A stretch of DNA of 64,000 bases from Faecalibacterium sp. I3-3-89 (GCF_023347275.1 NZ_CP094468.1:1798001-1862000); one strand, 5' to 3'. Numbered from the stretch's first letter, positions 1 through 7,839 are shown. Numbers and translations are program-made. The notes: a model not told the origin generated them from the sequence alone.

Positions 1-715
1 CCACATCGGCCCCGCCGTGGTCGCTGTTGGCGCGCACAAAGGTGGCGCAGTCCTCCGGCTGCACGGTGAGCACCTGCGGGTAGTGCCGACGGATGAACTG
101 CAGGCGGCTTGCGTCCTTTTCACAGACGATGATGCGCTTGGGGCTGTGCAGCATGACGCACAGCAGCGTGCAGATGCCGGTCGGCCCTGCACCGAGGATC
201 AGCACGGTATCCTCGGGGGTGATTTCCGAGATGCGTGCCGCCCAAAAGCCGGTGGCCAGCACATCGCCCACCAGCAGCGCCTGCCGATCGGTGACGCTGT
301 CCGGGATCTTGTTCAGTCCCTGATCCGCAAAGGGCACCCGGACATACTCGGCCTGCCCGCCGTCGATGCGGCAGCCCAGCGCCCAGCCGCCGTTTTGATC
401 GGTGCAGTTGTTCACAAAGCCTTTTTTGCAGAAAAAGCACTCTCCGCAGAAGGTCTCCACGTTCACCGTCACCCGGTCGCCGGGTTTCACATTGGTCACC
501 GCACTGCCCACTTCTTCTACGATGCCCACCATCTCGTGCCCTACCGTGATGCCGGGCACCGCCCGGGGCACGCTGCCGTGCTTGATGTGCAGATCGCTGG
601 AGCAGATACTGGCAAGGGTCACCTTTACAATGGCGTCCCGCTCGTGCTGCAGCACCGGCTTTGGTTTTTCCATCAGGGCAAATGTTCCCTCTGAAACATA
701 GGTATAGGTCAGCAT
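1..715 (-). CDS. Zinc-dependent alcohol dehydrogenase, partial (3' end outside window)
   Basis: Medium-chain Zn-dependent dehydrogenase that would oxidise an alcohol or polyol with NAD(P). About 238 codons are visible and the C-terminus lies beyond base 1. The translation has the catalytic-zinc segment ICSSDLHIKHG, then GHEMVGIVEEVG, a structural-zinc cluster of four cysteines (CGECFFCKKGFVNNC), and the start of the Rossmann fold (LGAGPTG). The start at 715 is chosen because GGAGGT lies 7 nt upstream. Substrate cannot be told; relatives include sorbitol, threonine and butanediol dehydrogenases. It reads outward from the window and shares no operon with the next gene. Confidence 0.85.
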   Translation of the reverse strand, partial: MLTYTYVSEGTFALMEKPKPVLQHERDAIVKVTLASICSSDLHIKHGSVPRAVPGITVGHEMVGIVEEVGSAVTNVKPGDRVTVNVETFCGECFFCKKGFVNNCTDQNGGWALGCRIDGGQAEYVRVPFADQGLNKIPDSVTDRQALLVGDVLATGFWAARISEITPEDTVLILGAGPTGICTLLCVMLHSPKRIIVCEKDASRLQFIRRHYPQVLTVQPEDCATFVRANSDHGGADV

Positions 716-872
716 GCTTTTTACCTCCATGCGCTTTGATATTTCCGAACGGAGTATACCGCAAAAGTCAGCCGCTCACCCGGCTCACAGGATATAGTGA
801 GGTACCTCCATAAATTCTGAGTTGCTGTTCTCAGTATACCATGTTTTTCCCTTGCGGAAAAGATAGCGAAAC

Positions 873-912
873 AAAAATGGCCCCGGAGAGCTTGTTACAG
901 CTCTCCGGGGCC
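873..912 (-). terminator. Rho-independent terminator of hsp20 copy 1
   Basis: A perfect 14-bp stem (GGCCCCGGAGAGCT and its complement, 6-nt loop) is followed on the minus strand by a T-run. It lies directly downstream of the hsp20 stop codon. Confidence 0.85.
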
Positions 913-952
913 ACCTTATGTGCGTTGTGCCTTGGCGCACACGACCGGCGTT

Positions 953-1417
953 TTACTCGATTGCAATCAGATTCGGGTTCTCAGGCAAAGCCTTCGTCTG
1001 CTGAGGAGCAGGCAGCTCGACGTGCAGGACGCCATCCTCGAACTTTGCGTGGATGTCTTCCTTCTTCACATCGCCCACGTAGAAACTGCGTGCGCAGGTG
1101 CCGGAGAAGGATTCGCGCCGCAGATAGCGGCCCTTCTTATCCTTTTCGTCATTGCTGTGGCTGCGCACTGCCTGAATGGTCAGGTAGCCGTCGTTCAGAT
1201 CCATCTGAACGTCTTCCTTCTTGCAGCCCGGCAGGTCAACAGCTACTTCGTAGCCGTTGTCCGTCTGTTTGACATCGGTCTTCATCATGTTTGCACCGCG
1301 CTTACCAAAGGTATCACGAGCCTCACGGTTCATCATACGTTCCAGTGCAGCGTCATTCCAGAACGGATCGAAGAAATCATCGAACAGGTTTTCATGGAAA
1401 ACAGTCGGCATAAGCAT
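953..1417 (-). CDS. hsp20: Small heat-shock protein, Hsp20/alpha-crystallin family (copy 1)
   Basis: 154-aa ATP-independent holdase chaperone of the cytoplasm. The alpha-crystallin domain spans roughly residues 42-140 (DNGYEVAVDLPGCKKEDVQM ... GVLHVELPAP), after a short N-terminal arm rich in F and W (FDDFFDPFWND). Family members are usually 140-160 aa. It is monocistronic, with its own terminator and a promoter overlapped by a CIRCE operator, so HrcA repression and heat induction are expected. A close paralogue with the same promoter design lies at 24636-25103; the two proteins differ at roughly one residue in six by eye. Confidence 0.95.
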   Translation of the reverse strand: MLMPTVFHENLFDDFFDPFWNDAALERMMNREARDTFGKRGANMMKTDVKQTDNGYEVAVDLPGCKKEDVQMDLNDGYLTIQAVRSHSNDEKDKKGRYLRRESFSGTCARSFYVGDVKKEDIHAKFEDGVLHVELPAPQQTKALPENPNLIAIE

Positions 1418-1536
1418 AAATCATTCCTCCAATCCCGGCGTTCGGGTCGGGGCAAAAAATCTGAAGCGTCCATTCAGAAGGGCTTTCCGGGGAGCCTTGC
1501 GGCTCTCCTTTTGCCCTTCCTCCTGAGCACGCCATA

Positions 1537-1565
1537 GTTATAGCACCATTTATTAGCAGTGTCAA
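1537..1565 (-). promoter_or_regulatory. Sigma-A promoter of hsp20 copy 1
   Basis: Reading leftward, TTGACA (1565-1560) and TATAAC (1542-1537) are 17 bp apart. The -35 box lies within the CIRCE element. The leader to the start codon is about 110 nt and resembles the leader of the second hsp20. Confidence 0.85.
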
Positions 1566-1579
1566 TAGGAGAGTGCTAA
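1553..1579. promoter_or_regulatory. CIRCE operator (HrcA-binding site)
   Basis: TTAGCAGTG, 9 nt, GAGTGCTAA. The published consensus is TTAGCACTC-N9-GAGTGCTAA, so the right arm is perfect and the left arm has two changes. It overlaps the -35 box of the hsp20 promoter. Confidence 0.9.
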
Positions 1580-1654
1580 AATTCATGAAAGAATAACACT
1601 TTTATAAAATCCTATGCAATCTTTTCGGAACTCAGTCGTATCATCGTGTTTTTA

Positions 1655-2354
1655 TCATTTCTGCCGGTACATCGGCGCAGACAGATATTTCATGCCGTTG
1701 TCCGGGACGATGACCACGATGTTCTTTTCCTGATTCTCCGGTCTGCGGCCCACCTGCACCGCTGCGTGCAAAGCCGCTGCTGCCGATGTGCCCAGAAACA
1801 GTCCTTCCGCCCGCAGCACCTCATGGGCCGTTTCGTAGGCTTCCTCGGTGCGGACATTGATGCACGCATCGCTCCAGTCTGGCCGCAGATAGTCGGAAAG
1901 TGCGCTTTCCGGCACATCATACGCCGGCAAAACGCCATCTATGATCTGCGCATCCGGGTGCTCCGGGGTCAGGCGGGAGTCCGGATGGGGCTGCACCAGA
2001 ACCACTTGCAGATTCGGGTTGCGGCTGCGCAGATAACTTGCTGTGCCAAAACCCGTGCCGCCGGTGCCCGCCATGCAGACCAGAATATCCACATGGCCTT
2101 CTGTATCCTGCCAGATCTCCGGCCCAGTGGTGCGGTAATGCGCCTCGGGGTTCGCCGGGTTTCAGCAGTCCGGCTTCTTCCGCAGCATTGAGCATGGAAA
2201 GCGCAGCCCGGTCTTTCACACTGCCGGTTGGGTTGAAGAACTCCAGCTTTGCCAGCAGGTGCGCCCCGCACTGCTGCTGCCGCTCAAAGCGGTCCAGCTC
2301 CATCAGCGGGGTGCGCCCCACCAGTTCCTCGATGGAATGCACCAGTCCTGCCAT
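1655..2354 (-). pseudogene. Cysteine synthase (cysK-like), internally deleted and frameshifted
   Basis: O-acetylserine sulfhydrylase family, which makes cysteine from O-acetylserine and sulfide with PLP. The first part (from 2354) reads normally through the PLP-lysine motif NPTGSVKDR to LLKPG. Near 2160 it jumps to ANPEAHYRTTGPEIWQDTEGH, which belongs about 80 residues further on in this family, and in another frame. The rest (GTGGTGFGT ... to 1655) is intact. The lost part includes the SGNTG substrate loop, so the product should be inactive. The junction lies at a short CCGGCGA match, which suggests deletion between short repeats. It lies downstream of and probably in an operon with the AhpD-like gene. 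Confidence 0.9.
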
Positions 2355-2378
2355 TGCTCTCCCCTCCCGATTTTCGGC

Positions 2379-2888
2379 TCAAACCAGCTTGTCCGGCGTC
2401 ACATCCAGAATGTCGTTAAAGTAGTTGTTGGCGATCATCATCACGCCCATCGCCGTGATGACCACGATCTCTTCCTCCGTAAAGTTTGCCTTCAGCTTTG
2501 CAAACAGCTCTTCCGGCACATGCTTGGGGTCCTCTGCAATGGCCTGACCGTATTCGATCAGGATCTCCTCTTTGGGAGTGAATGCAAAATTCTCAAAGTC
2601 GATGCCGTTTTTCTTGAGCAGATTCTGGAAGTAAATGCTGCACACAAGGCAGCCGTTTTTCTGGGAAATAGCATATTCGTAAAAATCGGCTGCACGTTTG
2701 CCGATGAGCCGCTGCAGTTCATCATCCAGCGCATAAGAACCGGCCTCCACAGCATTGAATGCCGCTGCATTGTGGAGCAATGTGCGCTTTTCTGCGGTCA
2801 GAGCGTGGCCGTCCGCCAGATGGTCTGCAATGATTTTCTGGATCGCTTCCGGTGCAGTTTCCGGGTTGATTTCGCTGATTCTGGGCAT
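2379..2888 (-). CDS. Carboxymuconolactone decarboxylase (AhpD-like) family protein
   Basis: 169-aa all-helical protein of the CMD/AhpD superfamily, whose members often act as peroxide-linked thiol reductases. The redox pair is visible in NGCLVCSIYFQN, near residue 80. The histidine normally found four residues after the second cysteine is replaced by phenylalanine, so classical AhpD proton relay is doubtful. It has its own strong promoter and is followed after 24 nt by the broken cysK gene, which may place it in a sulfur or redox context. Confidence 0.8.
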   Translation of the reverse strand: MPRISEINPETAPEAIQKIIADHLADGHALTAEKRTLLHNAAAFNAVEAGSYALDDELQRLIGKRAADFYEYAISQKNGCLVCSIYFQNLLKKNGIDFENFAFTPKEEILIEYGQAIAEDPKHVPEELFAKLKANFTEEEIVVITAMGVMMIANNYFNDILDVTPDKLV

Positions 2889-2932
2889 AACAAAACCCTT
2901 CCTTTCACTTTTTTGTTCGACGAATTGCCTGT

Positions 2933-2961
2933 ATCATATACCCATTTACATACCATGTCAA
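2933..2961 (-). promoter_or_regulatory. Sigma-A promoter upstream of the CMD gene
   Basis: Leftward TTGACA (2961-2956), a 17-bp spacer and TATGAT (2938-2933). A dyad TATACC...GGTATA surrounds the spacer and may bind a regulator. Confidence 0.75.
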
Positions 2962-3048
2962 TAGGTATATTACTTTTCGCAGCAATTTTTCAGCAAAAAG
3001 TGATCAGAAGGGTTGTTTTCTGCACGCCTGTTTCATATTTTCGACTGC

Positions 3049-3183
3049 TCATCCAGCACCCAAGGCCAGCACTGCATTGCGGACGCACTCCAGGCAGGGG
3101 CACAGCACCGTATCGGCCTTGATGCCCTTCAGGTCTTTGCAGATGGTCGCACCGCGTTTTTCCTTGACTGCCTGTACCAGCTA
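3049..3183 (-). pseudogene. Remnant of a C_GCAxxG_C_C-type redox protein
   Basis: An open stretch without a start reads LVQAVKEKRGATICKDLKGI, then KADTVLCPCLECVRNAVLAL and a stop. It resembles the C-terminal end of the split-redox C_GCAxxG_C_C family, where R/N-G-x-I-C-R/K-D-L precedes a final cysteine pair. The N-terminal half with the GCAxxG signature is absent and a stop lies just before the fragment. It is too degraded to be functional. The family call rests on motif resemblance only. Confidence 0.5.
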
Positions 3184-3261
3184 CGGGGCGTTCCTCTGCC
3201 GTCCGTAGCGATGCCCGGAAATTTTGATTGATGGCTTTCAATCATTCACGGTATATCTTTT

Positions 3262-4086
3262 TTACTCCATTCTCTGAATCACCGCACCCAGCCATCGGCA
3301 CAGGGTATCGCCTGCCTGATTTGCGATCTCCAGCACGCGGGCGTGGCTATGCTTGACCGTCTGGATGCCGGTGGCCATGTTAGTGATGCAGCTGACGGCC
3401 AGCACCTTCATGCCCATGTAGTTGCAGACCATGGTTTCCGGCACGGTGCTCATGCCCACGGCATCGGCTCCCATCCCCGCAAAGGCGCGAATTTCAGCCG
3501 CCGTTTCATAGCAAGGGCCCATAAAGCCCATGTAAACGCCCTCCTTGTAGGCAATGCCCAGTTCATCGGCGGTCTGCTTGGCAAGGTTCCGCAGTTCCAG
3601 ACTGTAAGGTTCGGTCATGTCCGGGAAGCGGGGGCCGAAGCGCTCATCGTTGGGGCCAATGAGGGGGTTCGTGCCCATCATGTTGATGAAGTCGGTAATG
3701 AGCATCAGGGTGCCCGGCGCAAACTCCCGGTTGATGCCGCCGCAGGCGTTGGTCAACACCACCTTTTCCACGCCCAACAGCTTGAACACATAGAACGGGT
3801 AGCAGACTTCCTTCATGGAGTAGCCCTCATAGAAATGGAAGCGACCTTCCATGGCGTAGACTTCCGTGTCCCCCAGCTTGCCAGCCAACAATGCGCCTTT
3901 GTGTCCTGCCACCGTGGATACCGGGAAGTTGGGGATATCCTTGTAGGACAGTTCTTCCGTGTCCGTAAAGTCCGCGGTCAGCTTGCCAAGGCCGGAGCCC
4001 AGCACCACCGCGATCTTCGGGCGCTTTTTCGTGTGCGTCTTGATATATTCCGCACTTTCCAGTGCCTTTTCATAAAGATGTTCCAT
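3262..4086 (-). CDS. punA: Purine nucleoside phosphorylase (class I trimeric type), copy 1
   Basis: 274-aa enzyme that cleaves inosine and guanosine with phosphate to base plus ribose-1-phosphate in purine salvage. Seen in order: the phosphate loop VVLGSGLG (about residue 26), VAGHKG, MEGRFHFYEGYS, TNACGGI, the base-binding GPCYETAAEIR and VGMSTVPE. Full length for the family. An upstream in-frame extension exists, but 4086 is preferred because GGAGA lies just ahead and MEHLYEKALESAEYI matches family N-termini. A 5'-truncated second copy lies at 26128-26805. Confidence 0.93.
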   Translation of the reverse strand: MEHLYEKALESAEYIKTHTKKRPKIAVVLGSGLGKLTADFTDTEELSYKDIPNFPVSTVAGHKGALLAGKLGDTEVYAMEGRFHFYEGYSMKEVCYPFYVFKLLGVEKVVLTNACGGINREFAPGTLMLITDFINMMGTNPLIGPNDERFGPRFPDMTEPYSLELRNLAKQTADELGIAYKEGVYMGFMGPCYETAAEIRAFAGMGADAVGMSTVPETMVCNYMGMKVLAVSCITNMATGIQTVKHSHARVLEIANQAGDTLCRWLGAVIQRME

Positions 4087-4132
4087 ACCGTTCTCTCCTT
4101 TTCCCAAAAAATTCGATATACTCTCTGGGTTT

Positions 4133-4161
4133 AGTATATCGGATTTTTCAGGCCGATGCAA
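4133..4161 (-). promoter_or_regulatory. Promoter of purine nucleoside phosphorylase
   Basis: Leftward TTGCAT (4161-4156), a 17-bp spacer and TATACT (4138-4133), followed by a leader of about 45 nt. Confidence 0.7.
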
Positions 4162-4184
4162 GACGCCCTTCATCGAGTCTTATT

Positions 4185-4240
4185 AAAAACCAAGGAGCAG
4201 ATACTTCACATCACTAGTGTGTTGTATCTGCTCCTTGGTT
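4185..4240 (-). terminator. Strong terminator after the ARH fragment
   Basis: A 16-bp perfect stem (ACCAAGGAGCAGATAC and its complement) with a 19-nt loop is followed by TTTTTAAT on the minus strand. It separates the ARH gene from the PNP promoter. Confidence 0.85.
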
Positions 4241-4251
4241 CTCCGAATGTC

Positions 4252-5007
4252 TTATCTCTGGCCGATGTTCCACCGAAACAGTTCATATCCTTCCCGGATA
4301 TCCTCCGGCAGACGTTTCAAAGTCTCGTCCCGCAGTTCCTGCGGCATCCCATAAAAGGCTTCGGCAATGCCGCCGGTGATGCAGGCAAGGGTGTCGCTGT
4401 CGCCACCCAGAGAGACCGCATTGCGAAGTGCATCCTCAAAACTGACGCTTTCCAGAAAAGCAATGATTGCTTCCGGCACAGTTTCCTGACAGGTCTCCAC
4501 ATGATGATAGGTCGGCCGAATTTCATCGCAGGTACGGTTCAGGTCATAACCGAAGGTCTGCTCCACATATTGTTTGATTTCCGGCTTGCTGTGGCCGGTA
4601 CGGGCCAGAAAAATCGCTGCCGCCGTGGCCTGCGCGCCTTTGATGCCCTCCGGGTGGTTGTGGGTGACTTCAGCGGTCACTTTTGCCATTTCCAATGTTT
4701 TGTCCAGCGTATCGAACAGCCAGCCCGCTGCTGACACCCGCATAGCCGAGCCGTTGCCGAAACTACCATAGGGCTTCGGATTTTCTGCGTGCAGCCACCG
4801 GCGGAACATCCCGCCGTAACCGGCATGAGGGTATGTTTCTCCCCAAATGCGCATCTCGCTCTTTGTTTCTTCAAATGTTCTCTCCGGGATGCCTTTACCT
4901 GCAATCAATCCCCGTGCCACCGCAACGGCCATGACGGTATCATCGGTGAAGTGCGATTTCTCGCTCAGCAGCGGAAAATCCTTGTGCTTGTAATTGTTGT
5001 GGTCAAA
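4252..5007 (-). pseudogene. ADP-ribosylglycohydrolase, 3' part (gene split by the integrated element)
   Basis: DraG/ARH family, which removes ADP-ribose from targets using two Mg ions. The fragment begins FDHNNYKHKDFPLLSEKSHF and contains the metal motif TDDTV, GGMFRR, GNGSAMRV, VTHNHPEGIKGA and the C-terminal LGGDSDTLACI. Its first 15 codons lie 13.6 kb away at 18604-18657. Joining both pieces across the four-base core restores one frame of about 266 aa with SPY-E-FDHNN at the junction. In the present state upstream stops leave only an internal ATG (4932), downstream of the TDDT metal ligands, so the product is probably inactive. Confidence 0.92.
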
Positions 5008-5008
5008 T

Positions 5009-5034
5009 TCATTAGGATAAACAGGATAACTATA
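5009..5034. other. attL: core plus integrase half-site
   Basis: Core TCAT (5009-5012) is followed by the 17-bp arm TAAACAGGATAACTATA (5018-5034). The same arm appears inverted at attR. Left of the core, the sequence is ARH coding DNA. Confidence 0.85.
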
Positions 5035-5036
5035 TC

Positions 5037-5066
5037 AGCAGGGGCCTCCGGGCTCCTGCTTTCTTT
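5037..5066 (+). terminator. Terminator just inside the left end of the element
   Basis: Stem AGCAGGGGCC / GGCTCCTGCT with loop TCCG, then TTCTTTCT. It would stop transcription entering from the left flank and insulates the element promoter downstream. Confidence 0.65.
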
Positions 5067-5147
5067 CTGTTCTGCCGCCGTTTCGTGCATAATGCCGCAA
5101 AAAGCGTCATTCTCGAAAACTTTTTGCCACAAATTGCCAGATTTTAC

Positions 5148-5176
5148 TTGACATTGTCCCTTTTAGGGTCTATAAT
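5148..5176 (+). promoter_or_regulatory. Main rightward promoter with operator inside the -35/-10 spacer
   Basis: TTGACA (5148-5153), 17-bp spacer, TATAAT (5171-5176): a perfect consensus promoter. The spacer contains the dyad GTCCC-TTTTA-GGGTC (5156-5170). The same dyad lies in the spacer at 16228-16242 and, degenerately, at 11300-11314. Binding there would block RNA polymerase directly, so this looks like a repressed early promoter. Confidence 0.88.
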
Positions 5177-5196
5177 AAGGGTGTAAGAACGAACGT

Positions 5197-5211
5197 GACC
5201 CGAAAAGGGTA
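5197..5211 (+). promoter_or_regulatory. Second dyad next to the ribosome-binding site
   Basis: GACCC-GAAAA-GGGTA directly precedes the AGGAGG of the first gene. It may be a second operator, or in RNA a short hairpin (ACCC-GAAA-GGGT with a GNRA-type loop) controlling ribosome access. Confidence 0.5.
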
Positions 5212-5222
5212 GGAGGAAGATT

Positions 5223-5390
5223 ATGAAAACTCTCGAATCCATGAAGCAGTTCATCCGCGAAAACAATTTCACCGCTCTGGTCAATGAGCTCGTCACCGGT
5301 GCCGACATGGACGTTGCAGACGCTGTCGAGTACGTCTACGACATGAAGACCCTCAGCAAGGCTCAGTTCGCAAGCAAGTATTTCGGTTGA
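5223..5390 (+). CDS. Small protein of unknown function, first gene of the rightward operon
   Basis: 55 aa, acidic and probably helical, beginning MKTLESMKQFIRENN. No recognised domain. AGGAGG lies 8 nt ahead of the ATG. It is the first gene after the repressible promoter and so would be made earliest and most on derepression. That position suits a small regulator or host-interaction protein, but nothing in the sequence shows a function. Confidence 0.7.
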   Translation: MKTLESMKQFIRENNFTALVNELVTGADMDVADAVEYVYDMKTLSKAQFASKYFG

Positions 5391-5412
5391 TGGTCGATAG
5401 GGGGGTAACGAT

Positions 5413-5571
5413 ATGTTCAAAAAGTTGGTCAAGGCAATCGCCACAATCCAGAACGAAAACGACCGCGACGAGTGCTACTGGCAGATTGACCGTGCATTCG
5501 AGGAAGAGCGCATCTCCTTTGAGGACCACGAGCTCCTCTACGGTCTGGCTGGTATGGTTGAGGTCGCTTAA
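5413..5571 (+). CDS. Small protein of unknown function
   Basis: 52 aa, MFKKLVKAIATIQNENDRDE to a C-terminal LLYGLAGMVEVA. The pattern IDRAFEEERISFEDHELLY resembles short accessory proteins seen in clostridial integrative elements, but I cannot assign a family. A G-rich RBS (GGGGGG) lies about 8 nt upstream. It starts 22 nt after the previous gene and is probably co-transcribed. Confidence 0.7.
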   Translation: MFKKLVKAIATIQNENDRDECYWQIDRAFEEERISFEDHELLYGLAGMVEVA

Positions 5572-5588
5572 TTTTTTTGCTTTCGTGT

Positions 5589-5634
5589 GTCCCTTTTAGG
5601 GACGTTAAGCAAGCAGTAAGACCCGTTTCGGGTA
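5589..5634 (+). promoter_or_regulatory. Second copy of the operator/hairpin pair, without a promoter
   Basis: GTCCCTTTTAGGGAC (5589-5603, a nearly perfect dyad) and GACCCGTTTCGGGTA (5620-5634) precede AGGAGG of the next gene. The arrangement copies 5156-5211, but no -10 box is seen. It may act as an operator that loops with the first pair, or as RNA hairpins. Confidence 0.6.
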
Positions 5635-5644
5635 GGAGGTTTTT

Positions 5645-6067
5645 ATGGAGCTCTACAAGTACACCGGCAGCGTTGCCGCCCTGACCGTTCGTTTCGGCAA
5701 GGCCGAGACCATCACCCTCTACGACAGCTACGACGACAGCGTCGCTCCGGTTCGTCTTGATGTGCGCGGTGCTCTGGCCGAGTACATCAAGGAAATCGAG
5801 AGCACGGACAGCGAGGAGCGGTACATGAATCTCGACTGGTACTACGACTTCAATATGCTGCTCCGGCGCATCGAGGTTCCGGGCGTCCCGTCCGGAAAGG
5901 CGCTGAAGACCGTCGTCCCTGCCAAAGTTCTGACGCAGACCCGCAGCAACCCCGACGAGCTCGTCTGCTTCGGTTGCCCCGATTTCATCAACACGACCAA
6001 GCCGGTCTCGATGGGGCCAGATGATTACCAGAACTTCCTCATGTGGAAGCGCGAGAACAGAGACTAA
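5645..6067 (+). CDS. Hypothetical protein of the element
   Basis: 140 aa, mixed alpha/beta composition, no signal peptide or membrane segment, and no motif that I recognise. It begins MELYKYTGSVAALTVRFGKAE and has a lone CFGC near residue 115. AGGAGG is well placed upstream, following the hairpin pair at 5589-5634. It is probably a cytoplasmic protein of the early operon. Confidence 0.75.
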   Translation: MELYKYTGSVAALTVRFGKAETITLYDSYDDSVAPVRLDVRGALAEYIKEIESTDSEERYMNLDWYYDFNMLLRRIEVPGVPSGKALKTVVPAKVLTQTRSNPDELVCFGCPDFINTTKPVSMGPDDYQNFLMWKRENRD

Positions 6068-6081
6068 GGAGGGATTGCATC

Positions 6082-6261
6082 ATGCTTATTTTCAAAGAGG
6101 ACAGCCGTACCGGTGTCTCGTGTGGGCTGAACGATTTCGGGGAACTTTTCATCGGCAACTCCCGCTCCGGCTACAATCTGCCTGACACCCCGGAGAACCG
6201 AGAGAAGATTCTGAAAGATTTCGACTGCTGGTGGACCGGCTGGACGAAGCCCATCTTGTGA
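6082..6261 (+). CDS. Small hypothetical protein
   Basis: 59 aa starting MLIFKEDSRTGVSCGLNDFG. The start at 6082 is chosen because AGGAGGG lies 11 nt upstream; a longer reading begins inside the previous gene without an RBS. It ends in a tryptophan-rich tail (DCWWTGWTKPIL). No known domain. Confidence 0.6.
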   Translation: MLIFKEDSRTGVSCGLNDFGELFIGNSRSGYNLPDTPENREKILKDFDCWWTGWTKPIL

Positions 6262-6292
6262 TGGCCACAGCAAGGTCTGAAAGGAGTATTTT

Positions 6293-6562
6293 ATGACAAA
6301 CGAAAGTAGTTTCCCTGCCGTGTTCTTTGAGGATTTTCTCGCCGCTCTCCGCAAGGTGCAGGACGAGAACCGCATCCACGGGAATGTGGAGGTCTTTGAG
6401 CTCCGGCCGTCTCCTGACGGCGCTGTTCATCTTGGCGTGAGCTGGCCCTCCATTGGGACGGTTCCGCCGGAGGAGGCGAAGAAGTTCGCCGAGGAGGTCG
6501 CCCGGGCGGCCGCCGCTGCCGCTGCCTTTCCGTACAACGGCTATGTGTATACGTTTGAATAG
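6293..6562 (+). CDS. Small hypothetical protein
   Basis: 89 aa, MTNESSFPAVFFEDFLAALR to YNGYVYTFE, with a run of eight alanines interrupted by R near residue 73. Predicted soluble with two helices. RBS AAGGAG lies ahead of the start. Function unknown; it sits inside the rightward operon. Confidence 0.65.
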   Translation: MTNESSFPAVFFEDFLAALRKVQDENRIHGNVEVFELRPSPDGAVHLGVSWPSIGTVPPEEAKKFAEEVARAAAAAAAFPYNGYVYTFE

Positions 6563-6574
6563 GAGGTTCTTCTG

Positions 6575-7114
6575 ATGACCGTTCTTGAGCGTTTGAAAGC
6601 TGCCGGGTATGACCCGGCCGTGTCCCTGTTCCCTGACAGTATCGGGAATGCCGGTTCCATGGAGTGCGAGCGCGTCCAGATTCGCACGTTCTTCTGCCGT
6701 CCCCGTGAGAACGAGGCCGCCATCGGGGTGACTGCAACCGCTATGACCCGCTTTTCCGACGGCTCGACCCGTCCGTATCCGGACGGCTGGCCGCGCAGCC
6801 TTGAAGCCAGCGTCACGCTCTACTTCACTGGCGACGCGGAATTTCATTATTTCGGCAACATCGCTACTGACCTTGTCGGCTCCGATGCCGAGTTCCGCTA
6901 CAGGCTCTTGAGCCGCTGTATTCAGGACTGCAAGTATTTCCTCGGCTGCGGCTCGCGTTTTAGCAAGTACCTCTGGGGCTGCTGCGTTGAGAATCATATT
7001 CAGGCCATGCGCATCCTGTGGGACAGCTTTTCCGACGACGAGAAGCCGGAGTGGACCTCTCTCGAGGAGATTGAGCGGTTCAGCAAAAAGATGCTTGAGG
7101 AGGAGATTTACTGA
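6575..7114 (+). CDS. LPD11-like domain protein
   Basis: 179 aa. The C-terminal half (about residues 108-175: SRCIQDCKYFLGCGSRFSKY, LWGCC...HIQAMRILWDSF, KPEWTSLEEIERFSKKM) resembles LPD11, a small domain found in large polyvalent proteins and accessory genes of conjugative elements. LPD domains have no settled biochemical role. AGGAGG lies close to the start. The stop overlaps the next start (TGATG), so the two are translationally coupled. The domain call is from motif memory and should be checked by profile search. Confidence 0.65.
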   Translation: MTVLERLKAAGYDPAVSLFPDSIGNAGSMECERVQIRTFFCRPRENEAAIGVTATAMTRFSDGSTRPYPDGWPRSLEASVTLYFTGDAEFHYFGNIATDLVGSDAEFRYRLLSRCIQDCKYFLGCGSRFSKYLWGCCVENHIQAMRILWDSFSDDEKPEWTSLEEIERFSKKMLEEEIY

Positions 7115-7443
7115 TGGCTGCCCAGAATTTCAAGTTGTTCCTTGGCTGTCTCGGAAACGGCGTAACAGTCTGCAACTCCGCCGTGATGGAGGACGGCGAT
7201 TTCAAGATGGTCGCTCACATCTCCAACGAGGGAAAAATCACTTGGTACGTCGGCGAGGATTACCCGCCTGCGGATGCTCTCGCAAGCATCCGGGCCTGCG
7301 CAGAGCAGGAGCGGGTAAAGTACGAGACATGGCTCAACGGCCTGTCTCCGGCCGCGCGCCGGGAGTATCAGCTCGAGCGGCTGCCGCTCCCCGAGTTTCT
7401 CGAGGAGCTCCGCAAGGCAAAGGAAGAAAGGGAGGGAGCCTAA
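7114..7443 (+). CDS. Element-associated hypothetical protein
   Basis: 109 aa, beginning MAAQNFKLFLGCLGNGVTVC. The N-terminal half (LGNGVTVCNSAVMEDGDFKM, VAHISNEGKITWYV) resembles short accessory proteins that accompany integrative elements in clostridia. No catalytic motif is seen. It overlaps its neighbours by one nucleotide on each side, so three genes in a row (6575-7829) are translationally coupled. Confidence 0.7.
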   Translation: MAAQNFKLFLGCLGNGVTVCNSAVMEDGDFKMVAHISNEGKITWYVGEDYPPADALASIRACAEQERVKYETWLNGLSPAARREYQLERLPLPEFLEELRKAKEEREGA

Positions 7444-7829
7444 TGTCCCGCGATATCCACGATTATGACAGCCTCAAAGAGGCGTACAACGACCTGCTCA
7501 TATTCGAGCGGTTTCCCGGTCCGGCGCACAGCGAGCGTGTCGAGGAGTTCGTCGTTCAGCTCAAGCGCGACATCCGGGAGTACATCCATCGGGATTCCGA
7601 TTACCGCATCGTCCGCGACGAGCTCGATTCTTTCGTTGAGCTTGTTGAGCTGCCCGACTACACCGCCGACTATTCCGAGGAGCGGGCTCTCTTGTGGTTC
7701 AAGATGTACCGGTCCTACCGCCTTTTCGACGAGTTGGGCTGCGGCGGGCAGTTCTTCACCACCGGCGTCAAGCTCTTCCGCCGTCGTGGCCGCTGGTACG
7801 CCTATCACTTCGTTTCGGTCGATATGTAA
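7443..7829 (+). CDS. Hypothetical protein, coupled to the previous gene
   Basis: 128 aa, MSRDIHDYDSLKEAYNDLLI to YAYHFVSVDM, highly charged and mostly helical with a basic stretch (KLFRRRGRW) near the C-terminus. The start overlaps the upstream stop (TAATG). No domain recognised; a nucleic-acid role is possible from the basic patch but is not shown. Confidence 0.7.
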   Translation: MSRDIHDYDSLKEAYNDLLIFERFPGPAHSERVEEFVVQLKRDIREYIHRDSDYRIVRDELDSFVELVELPDYTADYSEERALLWFKMYRSYRLFDELGCGGQFFTTGVKLFRRRGRWYAYHFVSVDM

Positions 7830-7839
7830 GGAGGTTCGC

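Noticed and set aside
120..764. 214-codon minus-strand frame at the left edge.
   Set aside because: It is a shifted frame over the alcohol dehydrogenase, whose true frame starts at 715.
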